A DNA stretch of 64,000 bases, taken from Acanthochromis polyacanthus. Taxonomy: Eukaryota > Chordata > Actinopteri > Pomacentridae. A program made the translations under genes and the position numbers. Of this stretch, positions 23,380 to 38,733 are shown piece by piece; positions within the stretch are counted from its first letter, which is position 1; each line of letters opens with the position of its first letter. The DNA lies in assembly GCF_021347895.1 (NCBI RefSeq), contig NC_067127.1, forward strand, positions 39,008,916-39,072,915, read 5' to 3'. The notes beneath the pieces are model-generated. The model did not search any database. It had not been told where the DNA came from and was given only the letters and a program-made list of their open reading frames with translations.

Positions 23380-26230
23380 TAATAAAAAACTTTTAAATCT
23401 ATACTGTGGTTCTTGTCAGTAAAATGCTGTTTTACCACCAACCGACCGTTGCGCTGCAGCGTCCCGCCTGCAGGACGCTTTGAGATCTGCATAAGCATTT
23501 TACTAAATGTCTGAAGCTGCAAATGCCATTATACAAACACGATACACTCATGGAAAGCTTAGATTCTCATGAATCCGCCAGTATAAACCACTTTCAGATG
23601 TGATTACCACAGCGGGTAATATAAACACATTTGTCCAACAAACAACAAAACATTTAAAGGGCAGAACTCACCTTTGGACGCTCTTTTACTGGTCAAAGAT
23701 GAAAATAATCCACAAAACCCTTCCAGAATCCAAGAGTAGTCATCCAGACAAAACTAACAAGTATAATATTTTGTCCAAAACATGTCTTGAAATCAGTAAA
23801 TAATCCACAAATAGTTTGGCTCCGTGCGCACGCACGCGGCGCATGGTGGCGCTGCACGTTTCATATTCACTGTATTTATGTCCATATTTTTATACAGCAT
23901 ACAAATATCCACGTTGTTTTGCAGTCAAAATGGCGACTGAACTCTATCCTTTTGGTTTACACCACGTTTCAACCAATCAAGTGACTCTGGATTGCCTCCC
24001 AGGCCTAAACGGCCAACCGTAGCCGAGACTGACGGATCTGGATCCACCTCATTTCGTCAGTAAATTCTGAGCAAATCACGTCGGAGGAAACATTTGACTG
24101 ACAGGGCAGGTAGCCAATGAGCTGCTGAATAGCAGGATATAAATAGAGCCTCTGCCAGCGGGGTTGTGTGACTTCTCACACGTCTGCTCCGGGCTGCACC
24201 TGCAGCCTGTCTCTGTCCCTCTCAGTCTCTGCATCTGATAAACACTGAAGGTGCTCTGAACTGCTTTTTTTGAGTTCTTTATGAGTTTTTGGAGTGAAAA
24301 TAATGTGAAAACGGGCTGAAAAATGAACATATACCATTTTTGCCCAGGGAGTGCAGAGGGTGTACAGAATTGACAGCGCCTGGCCATAGCAGTACAAATA
24401 CTTGTGTGAAACACTCATTTCTTGTAGTATTGCTCTGAAATTTTGACCTGAACTATGTAAGACCCCAGGCTGTTGCCTTTTTGTGTTTTCAAGCTGTCAC
24501 AGTGCTGCCACACTTATTTTCAGGTGTTTTATTAGGGAAAAAATTTAGGCGAGAAAAAAATTCATCCTAATTCAGTGTGTGCCAACATGAAATACTCTGT
24601 GCCAGTAGCACCTAGAGTAATTGTGACTGCACTGGGTGAAAATTCAGGTTGTCAGCTTTCAAAGGAGACCACAACCATGCATGTACTCCAAACAGTTCAA
24701 GAACAGCATTCAATTTACTTTCTGTACATCTTCAGTAGAAAATTCAGGCAAAAATTGACTGAAGCTGCACCCACAGACCAGCAGAGTCAACACGGTCCCA
24801 AACAAACACTCCACATCAGCCCAACGTCACATTAAACTGACCTGAGGTCTGATTTAAAAACCACACATGTTTGTGTTGTCTGTCACAGACCCAACATGAG
24901 GGCAGTTTGACATTTTCACATTTCTCTGCTGTAAACTTAGAGATAAACAGCTGCAAATTCAACTATAACCAACTTCCACTGAGGTCAGACAGTTTACCAC
25001 AGCTGTCATTATTTAACATTGATTACTGATATTGATCATCATCCTGGACTGACAAGGAGCAGAATAAGTTCATCTTACCTCACATTTGGCAGACTCCTCG
25101 TCCTTTTCTCCCCACATCTGCAGGAATCTCATTGGTCCTGTTCTGACTTTAAAACAGTGAATGTGACTGAAAGGTGAGGAGTGTGAATCTGTGTTTCAGT
25201 AAAGCAGCCGATACATTCACAAACTGTTGGACACTCAGAGCTGGAAGCAGCCTGCAGACACACCTTTCTACCTGCTGAGACATGAAGTCTGACCAGTCTG
25301 ATAAACCAAACAGCTCCACAGAAATCTGACGTCAGATGGTGTCGGGTTACTGTGAGTCCATCAGAGTTTTACATTTAATTACCAGCAGCATGTTTTACTG
25401 CGAGGAGATCACACACCTGAGAAACACAACAAACACACCTCCTGACTCCCAGCAGCAGATCACTGACATTAACGTATCCTGGTTGGAAGATGGAGGCAGC
25501 AGAGACACAGGAAGAGGAGGCAGAATGAAGGGAGGGAGGGGCAGGAGAAGGAGAAGTACCCAAGAGGAAGTGCAGAGTGGTACGTTTGACCACATAACAG
25601 GAAGAAGAGAGACTGAGGTGTGGTCCTGCTGCTGAACCATTTATCCTCCACTGCTTCTATTTCCTGCATTCACAGACTTTACTCATGAATCTTGTGTTTC
25701 CTATTTTCTTCTTCCCTCCTTATATTTCACCTCTGATAATAAATCCAAATGTTGTTGCCCAAATACCCCAACAGAGTTTCCTTCTTTTGGACCTGCTTCT
25801 TTGCTGCACCAACACACCTTTATTTACTAAGATTTTAACTATCTGCCATGTTTAAAATGGAAAAGAGGAAGTGAAGCAGTTTCCATCAAAGATCATCCAT
25901 CAGATAAAAGCTTCCTCAGCAGTCAGTATTAAAACATTCCTGTGATTTAAAAACACCAAGAACAGAAATCAGGTTTTCTGACAGCAGAATAATAATAACG
26001 TTGAACTAACTCTCACCCTGTTGTCCTCCTCTGTCAGCGGTAAAATGGAATCTGAACTGTTCATTTTTTCGTTCTTCTGTTCCTCCTCTGTTTCCTAGAA
26101 ATCGCATGACTACAGCTAATTCCAGCCAGCTGTGGGATTTCCTGCCTTCTTCCTCTAGAACCCAAACTGGGAGCTGATCAACAGTAGATTAGCTGATAAC
26201 TGAAGGCTCTGCCTCCCATTCTACTTTTAG
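23380..26230. other. Non-coding stretch, family unknown
   Basis: About 2.8 kb with no recognisable protein domain on either strand. The part 23,440-24,260 is CpG-richer than its surroundings and looks like the regulatory part of a mobile element or an old promoter. The rest shows short imperfect purine-rich tracts (about 25,500-25,560) and nothing else. Confidence 0.4.
24114..24145 (+). promoter_or_regulatory. CCAAT/TATA promoter-like pair
   Basis: CCAAT at 24,114-24,118 and TATAAATA at 24,138-24,145 lie 19 bases apart, followed by GC-richer sequence. This is a good core-promoter spacing, but no gene follows on the plus strand within several kilobases, so it may be chance or an old retroelement promoter. 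Confidence 0.25.
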
Positions 26231-26239
26231 AAATTCTAG

Positions 26240-26571
26240 GAACAACAAGTAAGCCTGCAGTTTGAGAGCGAAGAGTTCTACTAGGATAATAAGGTACTAT
26301 CAGATCTTTAAGATATGATGGAGATTGGTTATCAAGAGCTTTATATGTCAGAAGAAGGATTTTAAATTCTATTCTAGATTTAACAGGAAGCCAGTGAAGA
26401 GAAGCAAGTATAGGAGAAATATGATCTCTCTTTAACTCCCATCAGTACTCTCACTGCAGCATTTTGGATCAGCTGAAGATGTTTCAGAGAACTATTGGGA
26501 CATCCTGATATATTAATTTTGAGATCCAAATACTCGGATCCCCTGCCACCACCACTCAGTAGCTGCTTCAT
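26240..26571 (-). mobile_element. L2-type LINE fragment
   Basis: The minus strand reads LKHLQLIQNAAVRVLMGVKE, then (after frameshifts) TYKALDNQSPSYLKDLIVPY and LRSQTAGLLVVP, hallmarks of the L2 reverse-transcriptase C-terminus. It is truncated at both ends and frameshifted. Confidence 0.8.
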
Positions 26572-26794
26572 TGTTATAAAGCAGTGGTATATCTGAGTGT
26601 TGTGGACTGCAGTGACCTCTGGGGTTAGCCTTACTTTTGATTGGTCAGTTGGCTGGCTGTATCATGACCAACCAACTCTGCTTCACTTGGCCCATGTTTG
26701 TACACTGAAGACGGAGATGTCCAAGCTAATGCTAATGCTGTTAAACTCCGATGATGAACAGCCTGAGGAGCCAGATCAAAGTGCTGAGTGAGAG

Positions 26795-27034
26795 ATGAAG
26801 CAGTATTTTACTAGAGCCCAGTGTGGCCCACTTGGATGGTGGAAGCTCAACTGTGATCGCTATCCAAAACTGGCATTAGCAGCCAAATACTACCTGTGTG
26901 TTCTGGCCACTTCCACCCAGTTGGAGCACATTTTCTCCAAGGCTAGCTACATTGAGAATGAAACCAGGAGTTCATTTTTGCCTGAAAATATAGATATGCT
27001 CATTTTCCTGGCAAATAACATGAAGAGAGTGTAG
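26795..27034 (+). pseudogene. hAT transposase C-terminal (dimerisation) fragment
   Basis: Encodes LGWWKLNCDRYPKLALAAKY, then LATSTQLEHIFSKAS and SSFLPENIDMLIFLANN, matching the hAT family dimerisation region of ZBED-type transposases. The usual SERVFS block has become LEHIFS. The upstream catalytic domain is absent. No start codon is claimed. Confidence 0.8.
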
Positions 27035-27096
27035 GCTGGCAACTGAAATGTCTGCTCACTCTCTCTCTTTCTCTCTCTATATATGTATATGTATGT

Positions 27097-29447
27097 CAGT
27101 CCTTCCAGTATTTCGCGGGCGTTTTTCATGATTGTTGCGGCCGAGAAAGCCTGAACTCGCGGCAGCTTTTCTAAAAAAATTGCGATAAAAGTTGCCATGT
27201 TTTAAGCTTACTTGTTGTGATGAAATTGCAGGAGACAGTGACAATTGCTAAAAAGCTGCATTTTTTCCAAAATGATAATTTACTATTGGATGAACCATAT
27301 TTGGACATGTCTGTCAGTGGCTTAAAAAGTTAATTTCACTTCCTGGCACACACGTGTTCTCACACACGCTCACGGCTTGTCACATCAATTAACAAGAACA
27401 GCACTGAGAGCGGGCAGCACTCCACCAAGACTGTTCATTACCTGACCTTGTGCTGAACACAGGTGTGTGTTCTGCATGTTTACATACCGAATCACGTGAT
27501 GTAAATATGTAGCTGGGAACTGGAATTGATGGGACTCAGAAACACCCCCACAATTTCATCAACTGTTCCTTGTATCATTTCCGATACGTCCACAGTGGTA
27601 GATTTGTTGTAGGATCACAATCATGTGATCATCAGCAGGCCGCTGAGGTAGCGCTCACCTGTTGCCATGGTTACCGTGCTGCTACCTCAATGGGAAATCC
27701 TTAATAAATTCATGGATCCAAACTTTAAGCCATATCTGTCACAGATTTAGGGGACAGGACCCGAGCAGAGAAACACACTACCAAGGCAGGGATGTAAGCA
27801 AAGGAGTTTATTGTAGGGAAAAAGGGGTGGTGGAGAGGGTGAGAGGAGCCAGGGTGCGTGTGGGAGGGGATGACGGAATGAGTCCAGGTCGGGGGCTCCG
27901 GAGCCGGGGATTGGTGGTCGCAGTTGGTTCCGAGGGGACCAGAGTGCGGTGGCTGATGGGAGGATGGATCCCTGGTGGCTGGAGGTAGGTGGAGGACGAG
28001 GAGCCGGAGGAGGGGAGGACGTTGGAGGCGTAGGGACGCCAGACGCTGACGATCCGGGAGAGCCGAGATGGTAGACGGCCGGGAGGCGGCTGATGGATCC
28101 GAAGCCTCGGGGAAGCCGGAGGTAGGAGTGGAGCCGGTGGGGGCCAGGAGGAGAGTCCGAGCCGGGGAATGACAGGCGAATCCGGGAAACGCAGGAGGGG
28201 AAGCCGAGTAGGAGATCCAGGGGGGAAACTCGGTGCCAGAGGGGTCCAGGAGGGGAGTCGGGGAGAACACGGCAGGAGGGAATCTGGACAGCTGGTTCTA
28301 GGCAAGGCAGAAGAAAGGGTTAAATGTGTTTCAATCACAGAGAGAATCACAAGGCCAGAGAGCAACTGACTGAGAAGTCGAGTTAAAACCTGTTAAAGTA
28401 CGCCGGCCCGCGGGCGGGCCGTTTTGATATCGGTATACGCTTTTTTTTAACAATCTGGCAGGGTGTGGAGGGATGAGCCGGTCTTTATTGCAGTCGGTGT
28501 AATCAGTGGTATGAGCTCCAGCTGTCCGGACGCCGGGGAGGTGGCTAATCACCTGAGTGGAGGCAGTCTTGTGGCTACACTCCACCCAGTGCAGTGCTGA
28601 AGAGAGAGAGGGACAACAGAGGGAGAGGAGAGAGGGAGAGAGGAGCAAAAGAGGGAGAGAGGAGCAAGAGAGGGAGAGAAAAGGGGGAGACAGATGGGAA
28701 AAAGGGGATTTGGGGATGCCAGGTGGGACAGGGGGGAGGAGGAGGCCCTGACAGTATCACTGCTGAAGTCTAATCATTTGGTCCTTGTGTCATTTCTGAC
28801 CGACCCTGAAAACTTCATTCAATTCCCTGAGTCTTCTTTTGAGTGATGTTGGTCACAGAGGAAGGATTCACACACGCTGATCGTCACATAACTCCGTCGT
28901 GTTCTTTGGTGGAATAATTAATCTAATTTACCTTCATTCTTTCAGTGCTCTAATGGATCTAGATGCAACAGTTTCCATCGTGGTGATTTGTCTGGTCTGT
29001 TGTCTGATCATTTCAGCCGTTCTAATATGTTTCATGTTTTTTTAAAAAAAAGTGTGGATCAATCGATGATTATTTTTTCCTTTTTCTGTATTCCACCACA
29101 GTATTGCACGGGTATAAAACAGTTTAGCTGCGCTTTGGTGAAGAACATCAGTGAATTAATTGTTTATCACGGTCTTCAGCAGTAATTTTTGTGGGTAAAT
29201 GAGAGACATTAGTATCACACATGTCTGCATCTTCAAACCATAAACAAGGAAGTGAATTTGGTGACGTACGTGCATTACGTTAGCGCTTGGAGCTGCTATG
29301 ATTGGTGGAACTCACGGAAGGCGGGCCAAAATTGTGGGAAAGTTGCAGTGATTGGACAAAATTGCAAGGCCGTGCAAAATTCGTGGAGATTGGTTGAATT
29401 TGCGTGAATTCGCACGATTGCAACATTGCAAATTCCTGGAGGGACTG
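27097..29447. mobile_element. hAT MITE split by a solo LTR
   Basis: Inverted ends CAGTCCTTCCAG and CAGTCCCTCCAG with similar following sequence. Without the internal LTR it is about 1.3 kb and has no transposase. The flanks are TA/TG-rich (ATGTATGT and GTATGTAT), so an 8-bp duplication cannot be fixed. It interrupts the 3' region of the hAT remnant. Confidence 0.75.
27737..28751 (-). repeat. Probable solo LTR
   Basis: About 1,015 bp that begins TGTCA and ends TGACA in both orientations, flanked by ATATC and GTATC, a near-match 5-bp duplication. On the minus strand an AATAAA lies about 60 bases before the end, as in an LTR's R region. It is GC-rich with a purine-rich tract (28,600-28,740), and its long open frames are compositional. 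No internal retroelement genes are attached, hence a solo LTR. Confidence 0.65.
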
Positions 29448-29460
29448 GTATGTATATATA

Positions 29461-31087
29461 CAGTGGATACGGAAAGTATTCAGACCCCTTGAAATTTTTC
29501 ACTCTCTGTGTCATTGCAGCCATTTGCCAAAATCAAAAAAGTTCATTTTATTTCTCATTAATGTACACTCAGCACCCCATCTTGACAGAAAAAAACAGAA
29601 ATGTAGAAATTTTTGCAAATGTATTAAAAAGAAAAAGTGAAATATCACATGGTCAGAAGTATTCAGACCCTGTGCTCAGTATTGAGTAGAAGCTCCTTTT
29701 CAGCTCGTACAGCCATGAGTCGTCTTGGGAATGACGCAACAAGTTTTTCACACCTGGATTTGGGGATCCTCTGCCATTCTTCCTTGCAGATCCTCTCCAA
29801 TTCTGTCAGGTTGGATGGTGAACGTTGGTGGACAGACATTCTGAGGTCTCTCCAGAGATGCTCAATTAGGTTTAGGTCAGGGCTCTGGCTGGGCCAGTCA
29901 AGAACGGTCACAGAGTTGTTCTGAAGCCACTCCTTTGTTATTTTAGCTGTGCTTAGGGTCATTGTCCTGTTGAAAGGTGAACCTTCGGCCCAGTCTGAGG
30001 TCCTGAGCACTCTGGAAGAGGTTTTCCTCCAGGATATCTCTGTACTTGGCCGCATTCATCCTTCCTTCAAATGCAACCAGTCGTCCTGTCCCTGCAGCTG
30101 AAAAACACCCCCCCACAACATGATGCTCCCACCACCATGTTTTACTGTAGGGATTGTATTGGGCAGGTGATGAGCAGTGCCTGCTTTTCTCCACACATAC
30201 CGCTTAGAATTAACACCAGAAAGTTCAATCTTGGTCTCATCAGACCAGAGAATCTTATTTCTCATAGTCTGGGAGTCCTTCATGTGTTTTTTCAAACTCT
30301 ATGCGGGCTTTCATGTGTCTTGCACTGAGGAGAGTCTTCCGTCGGGCCACTCTGCCATAAAGCTCCGACTGGTGGAGGGCTGCAGTGATAGTTGACTTTG
30401 TGGAACTTTCTCCTATCTCCTGACTGCATCTCTGGAGCTCAGCCACAGTGATCTTTGGGTTCTTCTTTACCTCTCTCACCAAGGCTCTTCTCCCACCATT
30501 GCTCAGTTTGGCTGGACGGCCAGGTCTAGGAAGAGTTGTGCTCGTCCCAAACTTCTTCCATTTGAGGATTATGGAGGCCACTGTGCTCTGAGGAACCTTG
30601 AGTGCTGCAGAAATTCTTTTGTAACCTTGTCCAGATCTGTGCTTTGCCACAATTCTGTCTCTGAGCTCCTTGGGCAGTTCCTTCCACCTCATGATTCTCA
30701 TTTGCTCTGACATGCACTGTGAGCTGTAAGGTCTTATATAGACAGGTGTGTACCTTTCCTAATCAAGTCCAATCAGTTTAATTAAACACAGCTGGACTCC
30801 AATAAAGAAGCAGAACCATCTCGAGGAGGATCAGAAGAAATGGACAGCATGTGAGTTAAATATGAATGTCGCTGCAAAGGCTCTGAATACTTCTGATCAT
30901 GTGATATTTCAGTTTTTCTTTTTTAATACATTTGCAAAAATTTCTACATTTCTGTTTTTTTCTGTCAAGATGGGGGGCTGAGTGTACATTAATGAGAAAT
31001 AAAATGAACTTTTTTGATTTTGGCAAATGGCTGCAATGACACAGAGTGAAAAATTTCAAGGGGTCTGAATACTTTCTTTACCCACTG
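29461..31087 (-). mobile_element. Tc1-like transposon, family C, full-length but broken
   Basis: 1,627 bp with TA on each side. The inverted ends start CAGTGGATACGG and CAGTGGGTAAAG, both then reading AAAGTATTCAGACCCC. Transposase lies on the minus strand. It starts only 13 bp from the end of the hAT MITE, within TA-rich sequence. Confidence 0.92.
29663..30713 (-). pseudogene. Tc1 transposase, family C (frameshifted)
   Basis: From the start MSEQMRIMRWKELPKELRDR the frame has a helix-turn-helix (YKRISAALKVPQSTVASIIL) and a GRPAKL basic hook. The reading then shifts: WSDETK lies in a second frame, and a C-run near 30,103-30,110 breaks it again. The Glu motif reads SPDLNLIEHLW, with Leu for the usual Pro before the catalytic Glu. 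At least two frameshifts, so inactive. Confidence 0.88.
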
Positions 31088-31358
31088 TAAATATACATAA
31101 TATGTATATATGCTGTTAATATATTTCTTTAGATAAATGTGTCATTTTCTAAATTAGTGTTTAGTTTGTATTTGAGTATGTTTACATGCCATTTCCTGTT
31201 TTAAATAAAGAAACAAATAATATAAATAAATGAACAACATTCCCTCCCTTAAATAGCAAAGAGTTCTGGTATCGGAATAGTATCAGTATTGGTAGATATC
31301 CAAATTCAGGCATCGGGATCGGATTGGACGTGAGAAAATGTGGATCGCTGCATCCCTA

Positions 31359-33124
31359 CTTGGTAAACATGCTTTCACTCCCTAATTAGGATCAAACTCT
31401 CTGAGGTGTGATCAGTAAACTGGAGCTCTGCAGAAACACCAGAACTCCACAGGACAACAGCTGTGATGGAGTGAGACATCCAGAGCTGTTCACCGTCTTT
31501 ATGGGTCTAAAGTTCAGTCGTCTCCACCACAAACAGTCGCTGTGTGGCCTCACAGTCCACTTTATCTCTGAGCTCAGCCTGCTGCTCATCAGCCTTCAAC
31601 CATCACACACTCGTCCACACAACACACATCTACACTCACACACACACTGAGGTCCAGCTTCAGGAGACACTGATTCAGGGTGAGAGCTCCAAACTAACCT
31701 GCTTCCTGCAGCCTCTTTGTCTCCATGCAGACAGCTGTCCAGTCATGTCCATCATTGTGGTAGAACAGGGGAGCTGTCCTCACTGTCCTCAACAACACTC
31801 ACATCCACAGAGACACACTCACAACAGCTGCTCACAACAAAACACACTTTAACATCCACAACTCAACCGCTCACATGTTCACTCACAACATTCAAGCTCA
31901 CACAGCCTCACATCTACACAACTATTGTGTATCTAGTCAATAAACTGCTCTCTGCTGACAAACACTCACACCAAATGATTGTGTGTCCATCCTGGTGTGA
32001 TCCCAGCCTCAGCAGCTTGTCTCAGGTTGTGTAGCGTTTCGACCAATCGGGTCACTTGCGGGTCTGATTAATACAGCTGTGCTCCTCTCCACACACACAC
32101 TGGTGAGGAGACGAGCCACAGGATCACTGCTAACACGAGATCGGCTACCGCCGCTTCGGAGAACAGGGTTTTTGCTGAGACTGATAATCGAAGGGAATTG
32201 GCCAGGTGTGCCCTCTTGGGTACATACATCTATCACAAGAGGCGAGCAAGAGCCCACGAGCCTGAACCTCACTCAACAACATCCCGCTGCGGTCTGGTAG
32301 GCGGTTGTTAGCAGCCAGTCTTCTCCCACCTAATTTTTGCCACCTTTTCAGGGTCATATTTGTACTCTGGTTTTGCGCGCTCATGGACATTCAACAATAA
32401 CTCAGGAACTCTGGTTGAAACCTATGGACAATTACCCACACTGCATTGTGGGAGAAAAGTATCAATCTTGTATACCTTGAATTGTGGTTGGGACATTTTT
32501 ATACTGTGCTGATTGTGACTGTGTTCTTGGTGAAACTTAAAGGAAAAAAATAGTTGATGTGTACTTGTTCATAGAGTGTTGCTATCTGAAACATTGTTAT
32601 CTGCAGATTGTAAATATTGTAAATATATTTTTCCTACTCTGTTTTTTCACAAGCAAAATAATAAGGCACTTAAACCAAAATTTTTGCCTCAAGTGTTTTA
32701 CTGTACCTCTACCTCCCAGAGCCGAATCAGAATCTTCTGAACTAGTCAAAAATCTTGTTACATCTTTTTTATAAATTTTATAAACATGCTAGCATGAAGC
32801 TAAAAGGAGCACTCGTTTTTGTTCACCGTTTGTACTGACCAAACCAGGACTGTTTCTCTGAATGTATAAAAAACACACTGCCCCGTGCGCGGTCCCATTG
32901 AACAAAACGAGCGCTCCTTTTAGCTTCATGCTAGCAGTTGGGTGTGTGGATGGAATCATGTAACAATAAAAATATTGTCAGATTTCTGATTGAGATTGCC
33001 CTGTTTTTGACTTAATATGAAAACGGTTGAGAATTGTTGTCATAGACAGTAACAACATGATGTAAACTACAGTTATCCCTCTTTACTCTCGGTATAGGGT
33101 GTTAATCACGTTTATTTTATTCAG
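31359..33124. other. No gene recognised; one short foldback repeat inside
   Basis: Unassigned sequence with CA-rich patches (31,620-31,650). Just after 32,780 lies a foldback repeat listed separately. The last ~100 bases lead into the first ISL2EU exon. Confidence 0.4.
32787..32936. repeat. 150-bp foldback MITE
   Basis: Arms of about 33 bp (TGCTAGCATGAAGCTAAAAG and its complement) enclose an ~80-bp centre. The same element, with longer arms, occurs inverted at 52,035-52,323. Non-coding. Confidence 0.8.
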
Positions 33125-34604
33125 GCTGCCCAAGTGCTGTCACAGATGTAGACTCTCCAGACTGGTCTCTGACGCTTCATCTCGGCTACCAGAGAGGTAA
33201 ACCAGTGACAGAGGCATCACGTCAACGTGAGGAAAGACTGAGGGCCAGAAAAGCTAATGAGACCAACACTGACGCAGAAGAGACCTGCACCAACACCACC
33301 AGGGCTTTGCTGGAGCTCAGTGAGGGCTCACAGATCCCAGAATCAGAACACTTAAAAGGTAAATTAAATATAATATTAAAACACTCAAAAGGTAAATGAA
33401 ATATAATATTAGAATGCTTAAACGGTAAATCAAATATAATGCATGGAGGTTTGATGTAGCCGTTACTTTAACTATTTTGATAACTGATCATATCCATGTA
33501 TTTGTTCACCCCAGAATTTATCCTAAGTTATTACCACCACTTTGATGAATACAATTCGTAAATTATACAACTAACCTTTCTTTCTTTCTCTCATCCCCTT
33601 TGCCAAATATATTCTATGTAGATGTCGGATGCCAGACTGACCTGACCATGAATGACCTTCAGAAGATGCAGGATGTTCTCAGTCACTCAACAGATGAGCT
33701 GACTGACCTCAGGAAAAAAAGCACTGGATGCAGAATTTAATCCAGAGGCTTTTCAGAACAATGAAAAGACAAAATTTTACAAAGGATTGCCCAGCGCCTT
33801 AGTTTTAATGCAGGTGTTTAGGTTATGTGAGCCATACATCACCTCAAGTGGTTTGTCTGCACTTTCCAAATTTGAACAGCTCATTTTGGTCTTAATTCGG
33901 TTGAGACTTAATCTTCCACTGCAGGATTTGGCTTTTAGATTCAAGATGTCTTGTTCCACTGCTTCTTGAATTTGGCACAAGATGATTGACATACTTCATG
34001 CAAGAACAGAGTTTCTAATTGAGTGGCCGGAGCGAGAGGTGTTGCAAGCATTTGGATGCAAAGTTGCAGTAATTGTGGACTGTTTCAAAGTGTTCATAGA
34101 AAGGCCTTCTAATTTACTAGCAAGAGCACAAACCTGGTCCAGTTATAAACACCATAACACTGTCAAATTTCTCATTGACATTGCACCTCAAGGATATGTC
34201 ACATACATCTCTCGTGCTTGGGGAGGGAGAGTAAGTAACAGTTAACTGAAGAGAGTGGTCTGCTGAAGAATTTGTAGCCTGGTGACATTGTTCTGGCAGA
34301 TCGCGGCTTTAGGGAAGGTGTTGGATTTTACTGTGCTTCATTGTATATGCTTGCATTCACAAAAGGGAAGAGCCAGCTATCTGCATATGAGGTTGAACAA
34401 ACAAGAAAACTTGCTAATGTGCACATTCATGTGGAAAGAGTAATACAATTAGTGCAAAGAAAGTACCACATTCTGCAGAGTAGGGCAATGCCCATTGAAC
34501 ATATGGCTGCAAAAGCAGGAGATTCACTGGCACTGATTGAGAAGATTGGGGTTATTTGCTGTGCATTAGCTAACCTTTCTGTCTCTGTTGTCCCACTGGA
34601 GTAA
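33125..34604 (+). pseudogene. ISL2EU/Harbinger-like DDE transposase, decayed
   Basis: Exon 1 (33,125-33,358; acceptor TTCAG, donor AAAG|GTAAAT) encodes a linker containing SPDWSLTLHLGYQRG, as follows the THAP region in ISL2EU-type proteins. Exon 2 (33,622-34,604) has LRLNLPLQDLAFRF, the first Asp block [16 protein letters not shown], the second Asp in VLADRGF and the Glu in HVERVI: a DDE_Tnp_4-type (IS5/Harbinger-like) catalytic domain. Broken by an extra base in an A-run near 33,714-33,720, a TGA at 33,967 and two further stops between 34,210 and 34,275. The paired nuclease gene lies downstream on the same strand. Confidence 0.85.
33349..33441 (+). repeat. Tandem repeat covering a splice donor
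   Basis: A unit of about 33 bp beginning CACTTAAAAGGTAAATTAAA occurs almost three times, each copy carrying the exon-end and GTAAAT donor. Only the first is needed; the others are duplicate donors inside the intron. Confidence 0.75.
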
Positions 34605-35329
34605 GCAATAGACATTATATTCATCCAAAGTAAAACAGGAAAAAAAAAACACTTGTATGTATTGACAGAACGGGCAGAAAACTACAGTCCCACCATCACT
34701 GTGCAATCTTTGAGAAATACCATCTCCTCAGCTTTGACAACCTCAGAACTTTCAAAAAGTTCTTAAAAAGTGCAAAAAATTTGTCTACTCCATGATTGTT
34801 TCAAAGGAGAGTTTCTGTTTTGTAAGTGTAAACATTAGCCTAATTGTAAAGGAAGGTTTCTCCCTCCTTTTAAAACTGGAAATATTAGACTAGAAGTACA
34901 AATATCAGCCTAAGTCTGATGTTGTCAAAGGCGGGTTTCACTCTTTCATATAAAATAAATGAAGTATGTATATGTGTATTTGTCAACAACAAAGACAGGA
35001 GTGCTTATATGAAGCTTGTTTTTGTAGGTTGGTTAATGTTGAGTGATTCTGTATATATTCTGTTAATTAATATGCTGTAGTTATGTTTTAACCCTCCTGT
35101 TGTCCTCACATCAAGGAAAGGACAGAGGTGAAGAAGCTAGGAAGGATGGAGGAAAGAAGCATTTTCTGTCTCTTACTATGAAAATCCAAAAAAGATTTTC
35201 AATGTTTAACTTCATACTTTTACTTGAGTAAAGTTCTTTTTACACAAGTATCTGTTCTATTAAAGAATGTGTGTACCTTTGGCACCTCTGTATATTGTAA
35301 ATATGTTTTTATATTTATGTTTACTTATA
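34605..35329. other. Non-coding spacer of the ISL2EU-like element
   Basis: Separates the transposase remnant from the first Tc1 insertion. AT-rich, no gene recognised. Confidence 0.4.
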
Positions 35330-36964
<1,635 letters not shown>

Positions 36965-37097
36965 TATATAGGCATTAAAAATATTTCATACTTTGAAGAC
37001 TGTCATAATATCCATAAAACATCCTGATATGCTTCCAGGGAAAGATGATAGACAATATTGAATTATCACCCTGCAATATTTGTAATTGTAACACCTA

Positions 37098-38733
<1,636 letters not shown>

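Larger units (their letters stand above)
26720..31358 (+). mobile_element. hAT transposon remnant hosting nested insertions
   Basis: The left part carries the C-terminal dimerisation domain of a hAT transposase. The right end (31,206-31,358) has an AATAAA and the terminus GGATCGCTGCATCCCTA, that is TAGGGATGCAGCGATCC inverted, typical for fish hAT elements. Between them lie an inserted hAT MITE with its own nested LTR and a Tc1 element. The 5' half of the host hAT is missing. I infer one element because the coding piece, polyadenylation signal and terminus occur in the right order on the same strand. Confidence 0.6.

Noticed and set aside
27662..28365. Open frames of 100-185 codons on both strands
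   Set aside because: They lie inside a probable solo LTR of high GC content; low-complexity Pro/Ser-rich readings without motifs.
33349..33441. CRISPR-like array, considered because of repeated ~33-bp units
   Set aside because: The units are contiguous without spacers and this is a eukaryotic intron edge.
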